In this document: one piece after another, positions 36,101-45,827 of the stretch
Layout: every line of letters begins with the position of its first letter
How positions within the stretch are numbered: the stretch's first letter is position 1
Source of the DNA: Trichomonas tenax
Lineage: Eukaryota; Parabasalia; Trichomonadida; Trichomonadidae
Reading direction: 5' to 3'
Length of the DNA: 64,000 nucleotides
Assembly (NCBI GenBank): GCA_023091735.1
Contig: JALKBU010000043.1
Span: 47,463-111,462 of the forward strand
Program-made: the position numbers and the translations under genes
The notes under the pieces: model-generated
Told to the model about the DNA's origin: nothing
Database searches by the model: none
What the model saw: only the letters and a program-made list of their open reading frames with translations

Positions 36101-38530
36101 GCTATCTTGAAGACAAGTGTTTCCTGAAACTTCGACAGGAAAAGTAATGAATTCTTCATTTCGTTCGTAATGATATTCAACATCAACGCCTTCTATCGAA
36201 GCCTTAATCTCACCCTTAAACATGTTGTTGGCTCCAGGAATCTTATTGTTGACGTCATCGAGAAGAGCTTGAAGAAATTCAACAGCGTCCTGTTGCTCCA
36301 TTGGATTCACGTGTTCGCCATACCAGAGCCAGCTTTTAACAAACCCTGATGTGTCAACGGTATTTCTGGACTTTTCGAACTGCGAGAAGACATCTTGAAG
36401 CTTTTTGAGCCATTTCTCATTGTTTTCTGTTTTGAGAATTAAATCTCTAAATTCTTGGACGTTGTAAAGCTGCTGGAGTGTTGAATTCAAGTAGCATGTT
36501 GTTCCGAGATTGCGTAATCCACCATGGGCTTTAATATCACTTGGAATTAAATCATCAAGTTCATCGTGTTGGTAATAATAAGTGTTTTGCTTCGCCTTTC
36601 GATCCTCTATGATTCGAGTCATCTGTGTTGAAAGTTTTGGAAGCAATGATGAAAGAACTGATTGATTCAATTTTATTATGTGTTCAAGAAGGTTCAATAA
36701 GGGTTTTGTTGGACAATGATATCGATTTTTAGAGCATATAATTGAATCAACTATGCATTCATACAAGATTGGATCAAATTCTTGTGATATCGAAATTATT
36801 TTTGACAAAACTTGAAATACTGCTGTGAGAAATGCACTTGGTGGGAATTTTTCTGTTTCTTTGTCCTTCTTATATGTTTCTAAAATGAATTCACGACATT
36901 TTTCATAAATACCTGAATTCTTTGAATTATTTTTGATATAATCTAACAATAACATAAAATATGGAACTGATATTTGTTTAATTGCTTCTGGAAGCAAATC
37001 AATTACGATGTTTTCCATTTTTTGGGCATCAATAATTTTTATAATTTCTGAAAAAATGGCTCTTACTGTTGTATTTTGATGGAATAGAATCTTTGGCATG
37101 ATTTTGATAATGTTCTGTGTTTCTTCTTCGCGATTTGGCAATTTAGATAATATTGCAAAAAACAATGAATAATAGTGATCAGATATATTTTTTTCTTCTG
37201 AATTCTCTATTATTTTAACGAGCTTTGGTATTATATTTGATAATGTTTTTGATTTCTTGAAAAATCCCGCATTTTTAGATAATTTAATTGCCAGAAAAGC
37301 GGCATCAATAACCATTTCCTGGTATTCTATAGCGTCCGGATATAGTTCGTTAACTTGGTTAATCGTAATAATCAGCAAACATCTTATACCGCGAGATTTT
37401 GAAAATCTTTCTGCAAAATTGAGATCGTTCGTGAGAATGTTTGAAAGAATGTTCATTTTATATAAAAACTGATATTTGTGTCTGGTATCGAATATATAGT
37501 CCCATGCATCTTTCGTTGCACTCGATATTTGCTCCTCGATGTCTTTTAATGGCGGTAAACTCAATAAAACTCTAAATGCGTTTTCGCTGTCTTTTTTCGC
37601 AAGTTTCCACAAAGTTTTGTGATGTTTGTTGATGTAAGGAGTGACGAAATTGGATGAATTAGACAACCTAAAACCTTGTGTAACTGCTTCTTGACTGACT
37701 TTTATTGTCATTTCTTGGCTAAGCTTGAAATTATATGCAACAATATCTTTTCCATCTTCATAATATAATTTGATTTGATCTTTGTCAGATTCTGTGTTGT
37801 AAGCAATTCTTTCACGTAAAGCATCATATGTTGTGTCCATTGGTATAATCATTGAATCTACAGTGCAATTTTTCAAAGTAATTTTCGACATATTTAAAAA
37901 TGAATGATGTTTTGCGCGGGTTATTTGGTAAATTTGATCATCATGTGTTTTATCAATCCTTATTAATAAATATAAATAAATAAAAAGTATAGTTTCGGTA
38001 TTCATGTTTGGAGAAACAATTGCGATAAGTTGTTGTGGATCATTTAGATAAAATTTGGAGATATATCTTGCAAGGTTTGTGTTATTTTCTCGTATTATTG
38101 CTGAAATCAAAGTCTTAATTCCCATTATTTCGCTTACAGATTTTTTATTTTGCTCGATTTCATAATTTAGCAAATCAAACAACAAAACAATAAAATCTAC
38201 ATTAAGTGGTGAGAATTCGCAAGCGTCTTTAAGGAGAATTTGCAGCATTTCGTCCGTTAACATATCGAAACCAGTTTTTTCCGAAACATTTTTGAATAAT
38301 TCTTGTAAATTTTTAGTATCCTTTTCGAGCATTTTCCGTGTGAGAGATCGCAGTGCTTCAAATTGTTCATTTGTTAAATCATCTCTTAATTTTGTGAAAA
38401 CTTTGAGCAAACAACTGACGACATCCGGAGTCATTGCATCCAAAGATTCTATTGATCTAAACAAAAGTATCAATGATTCAACGATTTTCTCCCTTGTCGC
38501 ATATTTTAACGAATTTTGATACGCGATCAT
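33125..38530 (-). CDS. Large ubiquitin carboxyl-terminal hydrolase (USP, peptidase C19)
   Basis: Encodes 1801 residues from the only suitable ATG, at 38530. The frame stays open 28 codons further upstream (to 38614) but has no ATG there. Residues about 670-1010 are the USP catalytic domain: the Cys box GGLRNLGTTCYLNSTLQQLY with catalytic Cys about 679, an NPMEQQDAVEFLQALLDDV segment, the His box HIGNAHGGHYYSYVYG with catalytic His about 908, and WICYNDSRV supplying the Asn/Asp. USPs remove ubiquitin from proteins. The size, with long helical, HEAT-like flanks on both sides, resembles the USP9X/USP34 group of giant cytosolic deubiquitinases. The catalytic triad looks complete, so the enzyme is probably active. 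Substrates cannot be inferred. The stop is TGA. Confidence 0.93.
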   Translation of the reverse strand: MIAYQNSLKYATREKIVESLILLFRSIESLDAMTPDVVSCLLKVFTKLRDDLTNEQFEALRSLTRKMLEKDTKNLQELFKNVSEKTGFDMLTDEMLQILLKDACEFSPLNVDFIVLLFDLLNYEIEQNKKSVSEIMGIKTLISAIIRENNTNLARYISKFYLNDPQQLIAIVSPNMNTETILFIYLYLLIRIDKTHDDQIYQITRAKHHSFLNMSKITLKNCTVDSMIIPMDTTYDALRERIAYNTESDKDQIKLYYEDGKDIVAYNFKLSQEMTIKVSQEAVTQGFRLSNSSNFVTPYINKHHKTLWKLAKKDSENAFRVLLSLPPLKDIEEQISSATKDAWDYIFDTRHKYQFLYKMNILSNILTNDLNFAERFSKSRGIRCLLIITINQVNELYPDAIEYQEMVIDAAFLAIKLSKNAGFFKKSKTLSNIIPKLVKIIENSEEKNISDHYYSLFFAILSKLPNREEETQNIIKIMPKILFHQNTTVRAIFSEIIKIIDAQKMENIVIDLLPEAIKQISVPYFMLLLDYIKNNSKNSGIYEKCREFILETYKKDKETEKFPPSAFLTAVFQVLSKIISISQEFDPILYECIVDSIICSKNRYHCPTKPLLNLLEHIIKLNQSVLSSLLPKLSTQMTRIIEDRKAKQNTYYYQHDELDDLIPSDIKAHGGLRNLGTTCYLNSTLQQLYNVQEFRDLILKTENNEKWLKKLQDVFSQFEKSRNTVDTSGFVKSWLWYGEHVNPMEQQDAVEFLQALLDDVNNKIPGANNMFKGEIKASIEGVDVEYHYERNEEFITFPVEVSGNTCLQDSFNSFLQPTLLERENQYKDEKLGKINARMSHRITKAPKILILQLMRFTFNKEKMTRMKINSKFTFPERLDISELMNDNSNVIYDLSGVIVHIGNAHGGHYYSYVYGDNDVWICYNDSRVSKSSTANILKSTGGGKNSESAYLVFYRMREGDKQDIKEKEPEAVINNSTEESESYSSVDYATEKDVYDALSAFYKRAMENTDNPAVALALLFSRDPVAAAGVESKVKAMAEKSPELVYNVESMKLAIPYHTNTQLFFDLVVSIMKQTKNYDTYLLFLENSFVDMIRSQSTFEIMTKPLSIAIELGADAHRIFKVIFAFLDTCDSHIKKTKIGLMLPCSEIFQALKAVASSENKDQIQKIIDHPAIPRIQGAENEICVLKAFLMNDMSTTELRNVLFSTNESQQVEAFVALAVMKQFEILNDCKKLPRKQLQRIGKNLPKYCSSAMQPFFVETNWWVITWLVDVDMESRNSLKKSLYNSFISAKPIRADYEGEVVAVKDSDKENLIKLVNILFELTDAVAKEVTTQFNNVYFQHYVQTMFMQFNEILTWAVVRSSSQQIFNQNIDLLIAMLKRYNHIDSMKYQIFNDLVSVVIKCTSNFKEFFRDTQTYVKFIDLVTKGVGASREGCKTLPELIVKSEVPEYFYGFFKTNCIKLLPVILRPDVPYSSDLLKVMLKYLPRNDTKVLKTITKSLTDPTFFYVYDNPGEPLLQRLAQSVMEYSPSQAKVFIKSTLVRRAIERMRHATVGDYIILSSVLIATKDTNEQLTSQVWQKAQEARWNFDYPYIWMLHQSFLFVNEQFAEFSLNAIPEGFINDVNDNVKFEYLSSAVTMFKTHQKLSSILQKKVATSLNAKLGQSVNRWCGIVLPMFNANYTDVYYTLIHALRKSASDSYGTKTRLFFKQAQLLGLDCKEPITIVFELLSRISDSMKPSTLKSLLEFSLDFPDLKNDLKNIELYKIDIMRDICTNANANNESEESVHSIDALNLIDIVFGKKQ

Positions 38531-39110
38531 CACTTCTCGCACATTCTTCCGTTCTCTGAGCGACTGAAGACAAGTTATAAGCGCGTCATCACTTGTCTTG
38601 TTCGATGTCAACACTAAAAAGAATGAATTTGTTTTTTGTTGGCTTTTTCATAGAGAAAGGTGACATATTTTATTCTGAATTGTTCGTTTCCATTGCCATT
38701 ACTGTTTTTATCTATTTGTGTTCATTATTTTATCATTTTTGAGATAAAATCGTTTAAAAAACGATAATGAAATGAGAATTAAACAATTTTTAATATGACA
38801 ATAATATTTTTATCGAATGTTTAATCTAAATCTATTTAATATCGGCAAAAATCTCGAAAACTTACTTTTTTCATATTGACAAATCTCAAAATATAGCACT
38901 CTAATTCTTCTCGTTGCTTTCACATTTCTCTGTGTTATTGAATCCTCATTTTAATCTTTCTAAATAAATTATATGATTTTCAATGAAAAACATTTCGAAT
39001 AATGTTTCATGAACACAGCATAAACATTCTTATCATGTCGATTCCTTTGTAATTACAACTTAAAAATAGATAATTTGATAATTTTCTTTATAATGATCTT
39101 TAAAATTGAT
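38531..39110. other. Spacer between two minus-strand genes
   Basis: Holds the 5' flank of the ubiquitin hydrolase and the 3' end region of the TMEM33-like gene. No element conserved with other flanks is apparent. Confidence 0.4.
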
Positions 39111-39851
39111 TTAGTCGAAGTGGACTTTGATATTCTGGAACATGGATTCATCGACTGGATAAATAATTCTGCAATAATCCCGAACTGTTGCTAATGCTTG
39201 GCGAATATTGAACTGCTGGAGCTTAGAATCGATGAAACTGTAAACATCAGCGTGATATGGGTCAGCAACGATTGCATAAGCTGTGTAACCGATGGCGTAG
39301 ATAAGGAAGCAGAGGAACATTGATCCGTTCCATACCAACAAAGCGTATAAAAAGAAGTAAACATTAAGGAAGATCTCGATTACAGCGCGAGCGAGGTAGA
39401 TGTACTGGCACTTTGTAACAGCGTCGCAGAACTTGTTGATTGATCCTCTAGCATCACCAGCGCGTGGAGCAACCTCTTCTCTGATTGTTTCAACAAAACG
39501 AAGGCCAACGATGATAATGAAGAGCGTCCACGTGAAAATAGAGCTAAGGCATGGAATGTAGACTGCACAAACTATTACAATGATGTGTGTCTCCGGATGA
39601 ATTAAAATTTTCTTGAATTTTGAGTCATTTCCGATCGTAAATGCGTTCAACTTGTAGTAGAGAGATTCAGAATAGAGAGTGATGATGAGTAAGAATGTGA
39701 ATCTTGTGAAAATGTGGTGTTCTTCTTCAAAGAAGAAATGGAGCGAAATAAAAAGAAGAATAACAGCTGGAAGAGCAGTGAACGCGTAATGGACGTATGT
39801 TTCGATATCGTTCTTAGAGGGAGCACGAAGTTGAATTTGGTTACTCGACAT
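39111..39851 (-). CDS. TMEM33/Pom33-like multi-pass membrane protein
   Basis: A 246-residue protein from ATG 39851 (five more open codons upstream begin with TTG and are not used). Several hydrophobic segments are clear: AFTALPAVILLFISLHFFF, FTFLLIITLYS, THIIVIVCAVYIPCLSSIF, WTLFIIIVGLRF and a pair around VIEIFLNVYFFLYALLVW and FLCFLIYAIGYTAYAIV. The length, the arrangement of membrane segments and the short DARGS motif followed by a helix and IEIFL resemble TMEM33/Pom33, an ER and nuclear-envelope protein that shapes ER tubules and nuclear pores. The match is weak; another ER membrane protein is possible. The stop reads TAAAT, overlapping the polyadenylation signal. Five TTTACATGTCA-type elements lie immediately upstream. 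Confidence 0.5.
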   Translation of the reverse strand: MSSNQIQLRAPSKNDIETYVHYAFTALPAVILLFISLHFFFEEEHHIFTRFTFLLIITLYSESLYYKLNAFTIGNDSKFKKILIHPETHIIVIVCAVYIPCLSSIFTWTLFIIIVGLRFVETIREEVAPRAGDARGSINKFCDAVTKCQYIYLARAVIEIFLNVYFFLYALLVWNGSMFLCFLIYAIGYTAYAIVADPYHADVYSFIDSKLQQFNIRQALATVRDYCRIIYPVDESMFQNIKVHFD

Positions 39852-39892
39852 TTTTGATATAGTCAAATATTTATGGTGAATATTTTTGTCAC

Positions 39893-40060
39893 TTTACATG
39901 TCAAAAATATTCATTACTTTACTTGTCAGATTAATTTAAAATTTTGTCGTTTTTTGGTTATTCGACACTTTACATGTCATATTTATTATTTTGATACTTT
40001 ATTAGGCGATTTAATCAATTTACGTGTCATTCTGTATTTTAAAAATTGCTTTACGTGTCA
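39893..40060. promoter_or_regulatory. Five TTTAC(A/G/T)TGTCA elements upstream of the TMEM33-like gene
   Basis: TTTACATGTCA at 39893 and 39969, TTTACTTGTCA at 39918, TTTACGTGTCA at 40019 and 40050, all in plus orientation, which is reverse to the downstream gene. Spacings are 25-50 bp. This is the densest cluster in the window and lies within 210 bp of the ATG at 39851, so a control function for that gene is likely. Confidence 0.55.
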
Positions 40061-40129
40061 AATAAAGTTTATTTGTTTACAAGTAACATACCACATGTTT
40101 ATGATAATAAGTGAATAAATTATACCGAA

Positions 40130-41923
40130 TTATAAATAATATTTGTTGATCAACTTTCTGATTTCAAGACTGTTTGCACATGCAAGGAGGTTCTCACGGG
40201 TATATTGACTTTTAATTTCTTCCTGGCTTAATGCATAATCGACAACCTTGAAATGATTAAACTCAATAAGTTCTTCAAGGATGTCCTTACCGAGCTTTTC
40301 AAAAAGAATCTTCATTTCTGGAGATTTCAATAATTCAATTGCAAGATCGTCATCGAGTTTATCCAAATTTATTACAGTACCAAATCCAGCATTAAGGATT
40401 GGCATCATGTCCACTTGCTTCTTGTGGATAAACACTCGTAGCTTTTCCAGGTCGCGAGATGACAATATCTGGAAAATATTCCTGTTTGCGGAGTTTGATA
40501 AAAGGAACATGAAATCCTCTTGATAATTGAAAACTCTGACGCTCTTTAATCTTAATGTCGGTTTGCTAATGAGGTACTTCAACCTTGGATTGTCATAATA
40601 TTTAATTGAAATCTCAGTGAGGCATCTGGGCCTGAAAGTGTTTATATTTGCAAGCATTTCAAGATTGAGGAATTCATTTTGAAGTAGTTTTCGGAGCATA
40701 ACATGGTTATCTGTTTGGAAAAGCATCTCGCTGAATAGATCTATATTTTCTTTTTCAAGTGATGATCTCGATAAGAACCAATTGAACTCTTTGTATCTGT
40801 TGAAAGCAGCCGAAAACACCAAAGGATATCTGAGCACATTTTCATCAGTTTGATCAATGATTTGAAGTAATTTCATATTGTTTCCTGCAATTGCTGCTTC
40901 TGCCGCACCTAACAATGTGGAATCATAATTATATAGTTGCAAATCTAAATTGACTTGGAAGAAAATACTCATTTGCTGCGGGCATGAGTTTAGATAGTAA
41001 GGCAGCTGTTGTCCTATTCCATCTTTTAGTTTATTTTGGGCTTGTATGGCCCTGATCGCTGTAGGGCCAAGTTTAAATCCACTGGCCCTGAAAGGATGAT
41101 TGTCTTGTTTGAAATTGGCTCCAAGCATTTGAAGATATCTAAAGCATTTCTCTGCTCCATAGAAAGCAGCCGCAGCAATTAATGATGTTTCACCAAATCT
41201 GCAGAGCTCCAATTCCCAAATTGGGATGTTAAAAGCTCTATTGACATCAAAGTTTGGACTGGATGCGAGCTTCTGGAGGTAGGAAACATCATCATACTTG
41301 AAACAATAATAATCATTTGATGAGATCAATCCAGGAGTGTTTAAGTCGAAAGAAATTTGACACTCATTGTCGAATATCTGGTGTGTCATGAGCCCGCGTT
41401 TATGTAATCGATTAATAATCTTTTTTGTGGTACTTGGATCGAATTTATACAAAATATCGCCACTCATGAATAAAACTTGTATAATGTACATTTCCTGGCA
41501 AATGGAAGTTTCAACTTTCGGCGAGTTTAGGAAATTCATGAATACATCGAGCATTTTTTGAATATCGAAGATTTGATTTCTGGCTAAGAGCCCATAAAGC
41601 GTTGAATTTCTGACATGGCTCATGTAATCATATGTGAAAGTATTCTTGAAAGACTCAAATATGGCGTTCTTAAGGTTGATTTGATGTTGTTCTTCGACGC
41701 TATTGAGTATTTCTTGAACTAACTTGGCAAGCGCGTATGACTGTTGATGGCATATGTCGCATGACGTATTTAAATGGTCGCAAAACAAATCACAATAGTC
41801 AGGATCTGAAAATTTGTAGAATGTAATAACTTTTTCGACATCAGAGTGATCCCCTTCCTTATAATTTGTGAACATGAAAATCATTTCGTGTTCTTCGTTA
41901 GTTTCAACGTGAAGACGAACCAT
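40130..41923 (-). CDS. DUF3447-like ankyrin-related protein
   Basis: A 597-residue protein from ATG 41923. It has the layout of the trichomonad DUF3447/ankyrin family: a helical N-terminal half with Cys-rich CDLFCDHLNTSCDICHQQ near residue 50, then ankyrin-like units such as DDVSYLQKLASSPNFDVNRA, ETSLIAAAAFYGAEKCFRYL and LGAAEAAIAGNNMKLLQII. The C-terminal half has weaker repeats (LLKSPEMKILFEKLGKDILEE, FKVVDYALSQEEIKSQ). The CxxxC/CxxC cluster could bind a metal, but I do not recognise a named zinc fold. Family members are numerous in trichomonads and uncharacterised. No membrane segment or signal peptide. The gene is intact, in contrast to the decayed relatives at 27301 and 53113. Confidence 0.6.
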   Translation of the reverse strand: MVRLHVETNEEHEMIFMFTNYKEGDHSDVEKVITFYKFSDPDYCDLFCDHLNTSCDICHQQSYALAKLVQEILNSVEEQHQINLKNAIFESFKNTFTYDYMSHVRNSTLYGLLARNQIFDIQKMLDVFMNFLNSPKVETSICQEMYIIQVLFMSGDILYKFDPSTTKKIINRLHKRGLMTHQIFDNECQISFDLNTPGLISSNDYYCFKYDDVSYLQKLASSPNFDVNRAFNIPIWELELCRFGETSLIAAAAFYGAEKCFRYLQMLGANFKQDNHPFRASGFKLGPTAIRAIQAQNKLKDGIGQQLPYYLNSCPQQMSIFFQVNLDLQLYNYDSTLLGAAEAAIAGNNMKLLQIIDQTDENVLRYPLVFSAAFNRYKEFNWFLSRSSLEKENIDLFSEMLFQTDNHVMLRKLLQNEFLNLEMLANINTFRPRCLTEISIKYYDNPRLKYLISKPTLRLKSVRVFNYQEDFMFLLSNSANRNIFQILSSRDLEKLRVFIHKKQVDMMPILNAGFGTVINLDKLDDDLAIELLKSPEMKILFEKLGKDILEELIEFNHFKVVDYALSQEEIKSQYTRENLLACANSLEIRKLINKYYL

Positions 41924-44591
41924 AATAAAATTTTTGACGAATTTAGTTTATAAAAAAAATTACATCCAAAATTTGAAGTATGGAGAATTTTTCCGGCGGT
42001 TTTGGGGGTTTGTAGAATTTATCCCGATTGGACCTTATATCGTTCTATGTTTTCCTATTTGCGCATTTATCTTCCAATAGAATTATTAAAAGCAAAATTT
42101 AGTTGTACAGCAGGTTGCAGCATCCATATGTGCATCATTTTGTCGAACAAAAACATATAGTTTATAATTCCGAACATATTGGAATCTGCATATTTCATCA
42201 ATAATATTGATAATTATTAATATTTTTCTGGTATGTTAAGTGGATAAATTTGTAGATGGATTTTCTAATACTTAGAGTCCATTATCTCGATATTAAAAGA
42301 TAATATCATAATCAATGGAATGAATGTTTAATAATATTGATGGTTTTTGTATGGTATGTGTTTGACTAGCTTGTATCAGCATGGATATATAAATGTATTT
42401 GACAAATATTAGTTTTTATTAATAATTAAAATGTGATTAATTCTTGTTATGTGTGATATCGTGTGTATTTCATTATACAACTATTTTTAATGATATTTCA
42501 ATGACTGTGTTTAAATTTTGAGCCTGTGCAGTCTTTCTATCACTGTAAAATGTGCATTCTTTGTGATTAAAAAGTGATGGTGATGCGCATGTTAAACCTA
42601 ACTTTTTGCACTGACAATTTATGATTTGTCTAATTCTTATATGATATAATATATCATCAAGCATGTGCAGCACGCTATTCTTTATGCTAAATGAATTGAA
42701 TACTGTTTATTGATGCTGTACAACGACAAAAACACATCCGAAAGCAAACAAAAGAAATATAGGCATTCTATGTGTTTAAGATGTTAAACTATTTCTACTA
42801 ATAGGCAATGCTATTTTGTGCATTTCTATTGATATATAACACCAGATGCAAACAAAACTCAATAAATCTTGATTATGTTTGGCATATATTATTCAGTACT
42901 CGTGTTCATTCTTTCTGTGGTGAGCAATCTATCAGAAGCAGTGTAAATAACAAAACTTCTTATGATGAATATTTTTGACCATGTAAAGTAATTTTGTCAA
43001 AATGACAAAAATGTAAAATTGCGTTTTCAGCATATGCTCATATGTCAATAAATGTCTGCAATCCAACTATCGAAGAATTAGTTACATTTATTAAGTTTTC
43101 AAATTTGATTATTTCAATATTAACAAGATAGATCGCATTGTATAGTGTGCTACTCATAAACAAATGATTTATATTGCTTTTTACTACTAAAAACGTAAAA
43201 ACCCTATTCAATATTATCAAACTTATTTAAAAAGAATATAAACAACTGCCTTCCATTCCATATTATTTTCATAGGCGTGTAAAAGGATAAAATGGATTGA
43301 AACAGAGATGTTTCTGTCAAAATAAAGCAAAATCGCGTGATTCAGTCATTTTTCAGCGAATTTAAAGCTCACAGTATCTCTATTGATTCTTAATTCATAT
43401 TATAATCAAGAAAATGCTGTAAAGTAGCTTAAAAAGCATAGATTATAATCCAAAGTACCAAATATCATTGAAAATGACCTACTTCTTGACCATCTCATCC
43501 AAAGCATCAATGTGTTGGAGAAAATGGCGCATGAATAAAAATATATATATATCAATTTTATGCTTTGTAGTCTATAGAACAATGTGGAATGGAAGGCATT
43601 TGTTCAGGGTCTTTTTTAACAAAAATTGCACATTTAAAAGGAGAGAAGAATTACAATATAATCAATTCGAATAGAAGGCATCAGATAATAACGATAAGGG
43701 AAAAGAAATTTCATGTTTCATTGCATTCTTGATTTCGATGTTAGATTTTTCTAGCTTAAATAACATGGAATTGCCCTTCATCTTGAATTAAATTTGCGCA
43801 ACGTTTCTGATAATTGATTGCTGCGTGTGCTTTCTTGCTCATTAAAGAGTTGAATCGTGACTGAATTGTTTCCTTCATGACTTTGTCCTTTGTATCTTCT
43901 GGAATATTAAAAAAATTATAATTATCAATGATATCAATGAACAACTAGAACCCAATGTGCAGAAAAGTTATTTTTGATATGATTTTGCTGTATTTTGTGA
44001 ATCAGAGATAATTCAGTAATTAAGTCATGACCTATTAGGAGCTATATAGAACTCAACGAAATATATCTAAATATAGAATGACAAGTGCGATTAGCCCAGT
44101 TGATAATTTGGGTATTTTCACTAAATTTTGTATTTGAGGCTGCAAATAGGCATAATTTCAATAACTTTAAAGATTTATCGACAAAAAAAGGATCATTGCT
44201 ATTGAATAGTTGAAATTCACAATCAAAACCACTGGATGGATGATGAAAACAGATCGAAGAAGGGAAAAGGGAATGGGAAAGAAGGGAAAATTTAACTAGC
44301 CAACTTTAAAACATTTTCCCTAATCGAGATTATATGATATTTATTATTAGCATTAGATTTAGCATATAAATATTTCCATTCTTGATACAAAAGTGAACCA
44401 TTTTAGAAAAGTTGCTTTTTGTAAACTTTTCAAACATGTTTTTGGACAAAAAGAAAAATTGCCAGCTATCTTCAAAGTATTTCTCCAAAATTTTGATGCG
44501 GTAGTAATGTATAGGCTATAGGCAGTCCAAAAATCGTGTGACTAAGTATAATTTTATCGTAAAAATTGAGAAAAAAAATAATTTTTCGAAA
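41924..44591. other. Long non-coding region upstream of IscS
   Basis: About 2.7 kb without a gene. It holds the inverted repeat pair at 43241-43604 and a few short open frames (43468-43674 and minus 43756-43944) that lack ATG starts or homology and look random. TTTTGTCAAAATGACAAAA near 42994 is a short palindrome. Confidence 0.5.
43241..43604. repeat. Inverted repeat ends about 24 bp long flanking a 364-bp segment
   Basis: AACAACTGCCTTCCATTCCA at 43241 and, on the opposite strand, AACAAATGCCTTCCATTCCA starting from 43604 match over 24 bp with two differences, bounding a 364-bp segment. A looser match continues outward (TTAAAAAGA on both sides). It could be a miniature inverted-repeat transposon. 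I could not find a clean target duplication, and the inside carries no gene, so the call is tentative. Confidence 0.4.
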
Positions 44592-45827
44592 ATGTTATCT
44601 TCATTCTCCAGGTCTTACTTCAAGGGCCACTACTTAGACACCCAGGCTACAAGCATCCTCGACCCACGCGTCTTCGATGCGATGATCCCTTACGAGACGA
44701 TGGTGCACGGAAACGCGCATTCGAAGCAGCACGGATACGGACAAGAGGCTATGGCGGCCGTCGAGAAAGCGAGAAAGTCTGTCGCCGACTTGATCAACGC
44801 GAAGCCAAACGAAATCGTGTTCACTTCCGGCGCCACTGAGTGCAACAATATCGCAATCAAAGGAGGAATGGCTTACCTCAAAAATAAAGGCAAGAAGCAC
44901 GTCATTGTCTCATCGATCGAGCATAAGTGCGTGATTGAGTCCGCCCGCCAGCTCCAGAAGGACGGATTCGAGGCAACTTTCTTGTCTGTCGGCAAGGACG
45001 GTCGCGTTGACCCAGCGGAGGTCGCAAAGAACATCAGACCAGACACTGGCCTTGTTTCTTGCATGCTCGTCAATAATGAACTCGGATCCATCAATCCTGT
45101 TGAGGAAATCTCCAAGATTTGCAAGAAGAAGGGCGTCTGGTTCCACACAGATATCGCTCAAGGATTCGGAAAGATCCCAATCGATGCGAAGAAGATCGGA
45201 GCAAACTTTATGTCCATCTCAGGACACAAGATTCATGGTCCAAAGGGCATTGGTGCACTCTACGTCAGCAACAAGCCGCGTTCACGTGTTGATTCTATCA
45301 TCAGCGGCGGTGGCCAGGAGAGAAACATCAGATCAGGCACTCTCGCTGTTCCTCTCATCGTTGGTCTTGGCAAGGCCGCTGAAATCGCAAAGCGCGAGAT
45401 GAAATACGACTCACCATACATCGAGGCACTCGGCAAATACTTAATCGAGCAAGTTACAAAGAGAGTCCCATACGCCACAGTAAACGGCTCTCTGGAGCAC
45501 CGCTGGTTCGGATGCGTCAACATTTCGTTTGAAGCCGTCGAAGGTGAGTCTCTTATGGCTTCAATGCCTCAATACGCTGTTTCTTCAGGCTCTGCCTGCA
45601 CATCAGCGTCCCTTGAGCCATCATACGTCCTCAAGGGCATCGGTGTTGGCGACGAACTCGCTCACACATCTCTCAGAATCGGTATTTCTAAATTCACAAC
45701 AAAGGAGGAGATTGATCAGTTCATCGATCTCCTTGAACACGCCGTCAAGCACCTCCGTAACCTCTCTCCACTTTGGGAGATGAAGATGGATGGAATCGAT
45801 ATGTCACAGGTCGAATGGATCCAGTAA
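44592..45827 (+). CDS. IscS: Cysteine desulfurase IscS with short hydrogenosomal leader
   Basis: A protein of 411 residues from the ATG at 44592 (an upstream in-frame GTG is not used). It has all NifS/IscS hallmarks: the PLP Lys in SISGHKIHGPKG (K213), the active-site Cys in SSGSACTSASLEPSYVL (C336), HTDIAQ at 185-190, TSGATECNN near 78-86 and the C-terminal LSPLWEMKMDGIDMSQVEWIQ that matches bacterial and mitochondrial-type IscS. It removes sulfur from cysteine for Fe-S cluster assembly. The first seven residues, MLSSFSR, fit the short Ser-rich, Arg-ended presequences that target trichomonad hydrogenosome proteins, so I infer a hydrogenosomal location. Codon use is biased to C-ending codons, consistent with high expression. 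The stop reads TAAG. Confidence 0.95.
   Translation: MLSSFSRSYFKGHYLDTQATSILDPRVFDAMIPYETMVHGNAHSKQHGYGQEAMAAVEKARKSVADLINAKPNEIVFTSGATECNNIAIKGGMAYLKNKGKKHVIVSSIEHKCVIESARQLQKDGFEATFLSVGKDGRVDPAEVAKNIRPDTGLVSCMLVNNELGSINPVEEISKICKKKGVWFHTDIAQGFGKIPIDAKKIGANFMSISGHKIHGPKGIGALYVSNKPRSRVDSIISGGGQERNIRSGTLAVPLIVGLGKAAEIAKREMKYDSPYIEALGKYLIEQVTKRVPYATVNGSLEHRWFGCVNISFEAVEGESLMASMPQYAVSSGSACTSASLEPSYVLKGIGVGDELAHTSLRIGISKFTTKEEIDQFIDLLEHAVKHLRNLSPLWEMKMDGIDMSQVEWIQ

Noticed and set aside
43756..43944. 62-codon minus-strand open frame in the IscS upstream spacer
   Set aside because: It starts at TTG, has no ATG, no family signature and no codon bias; treated as chance.
44829..44839. GGCGCCACTGA identical to the foldback element end lies inside IscS
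   Set aside because: It encodes the conserved SGATEC stretch of IscS and has no paired arm or target duplication, so the match is coincidence.
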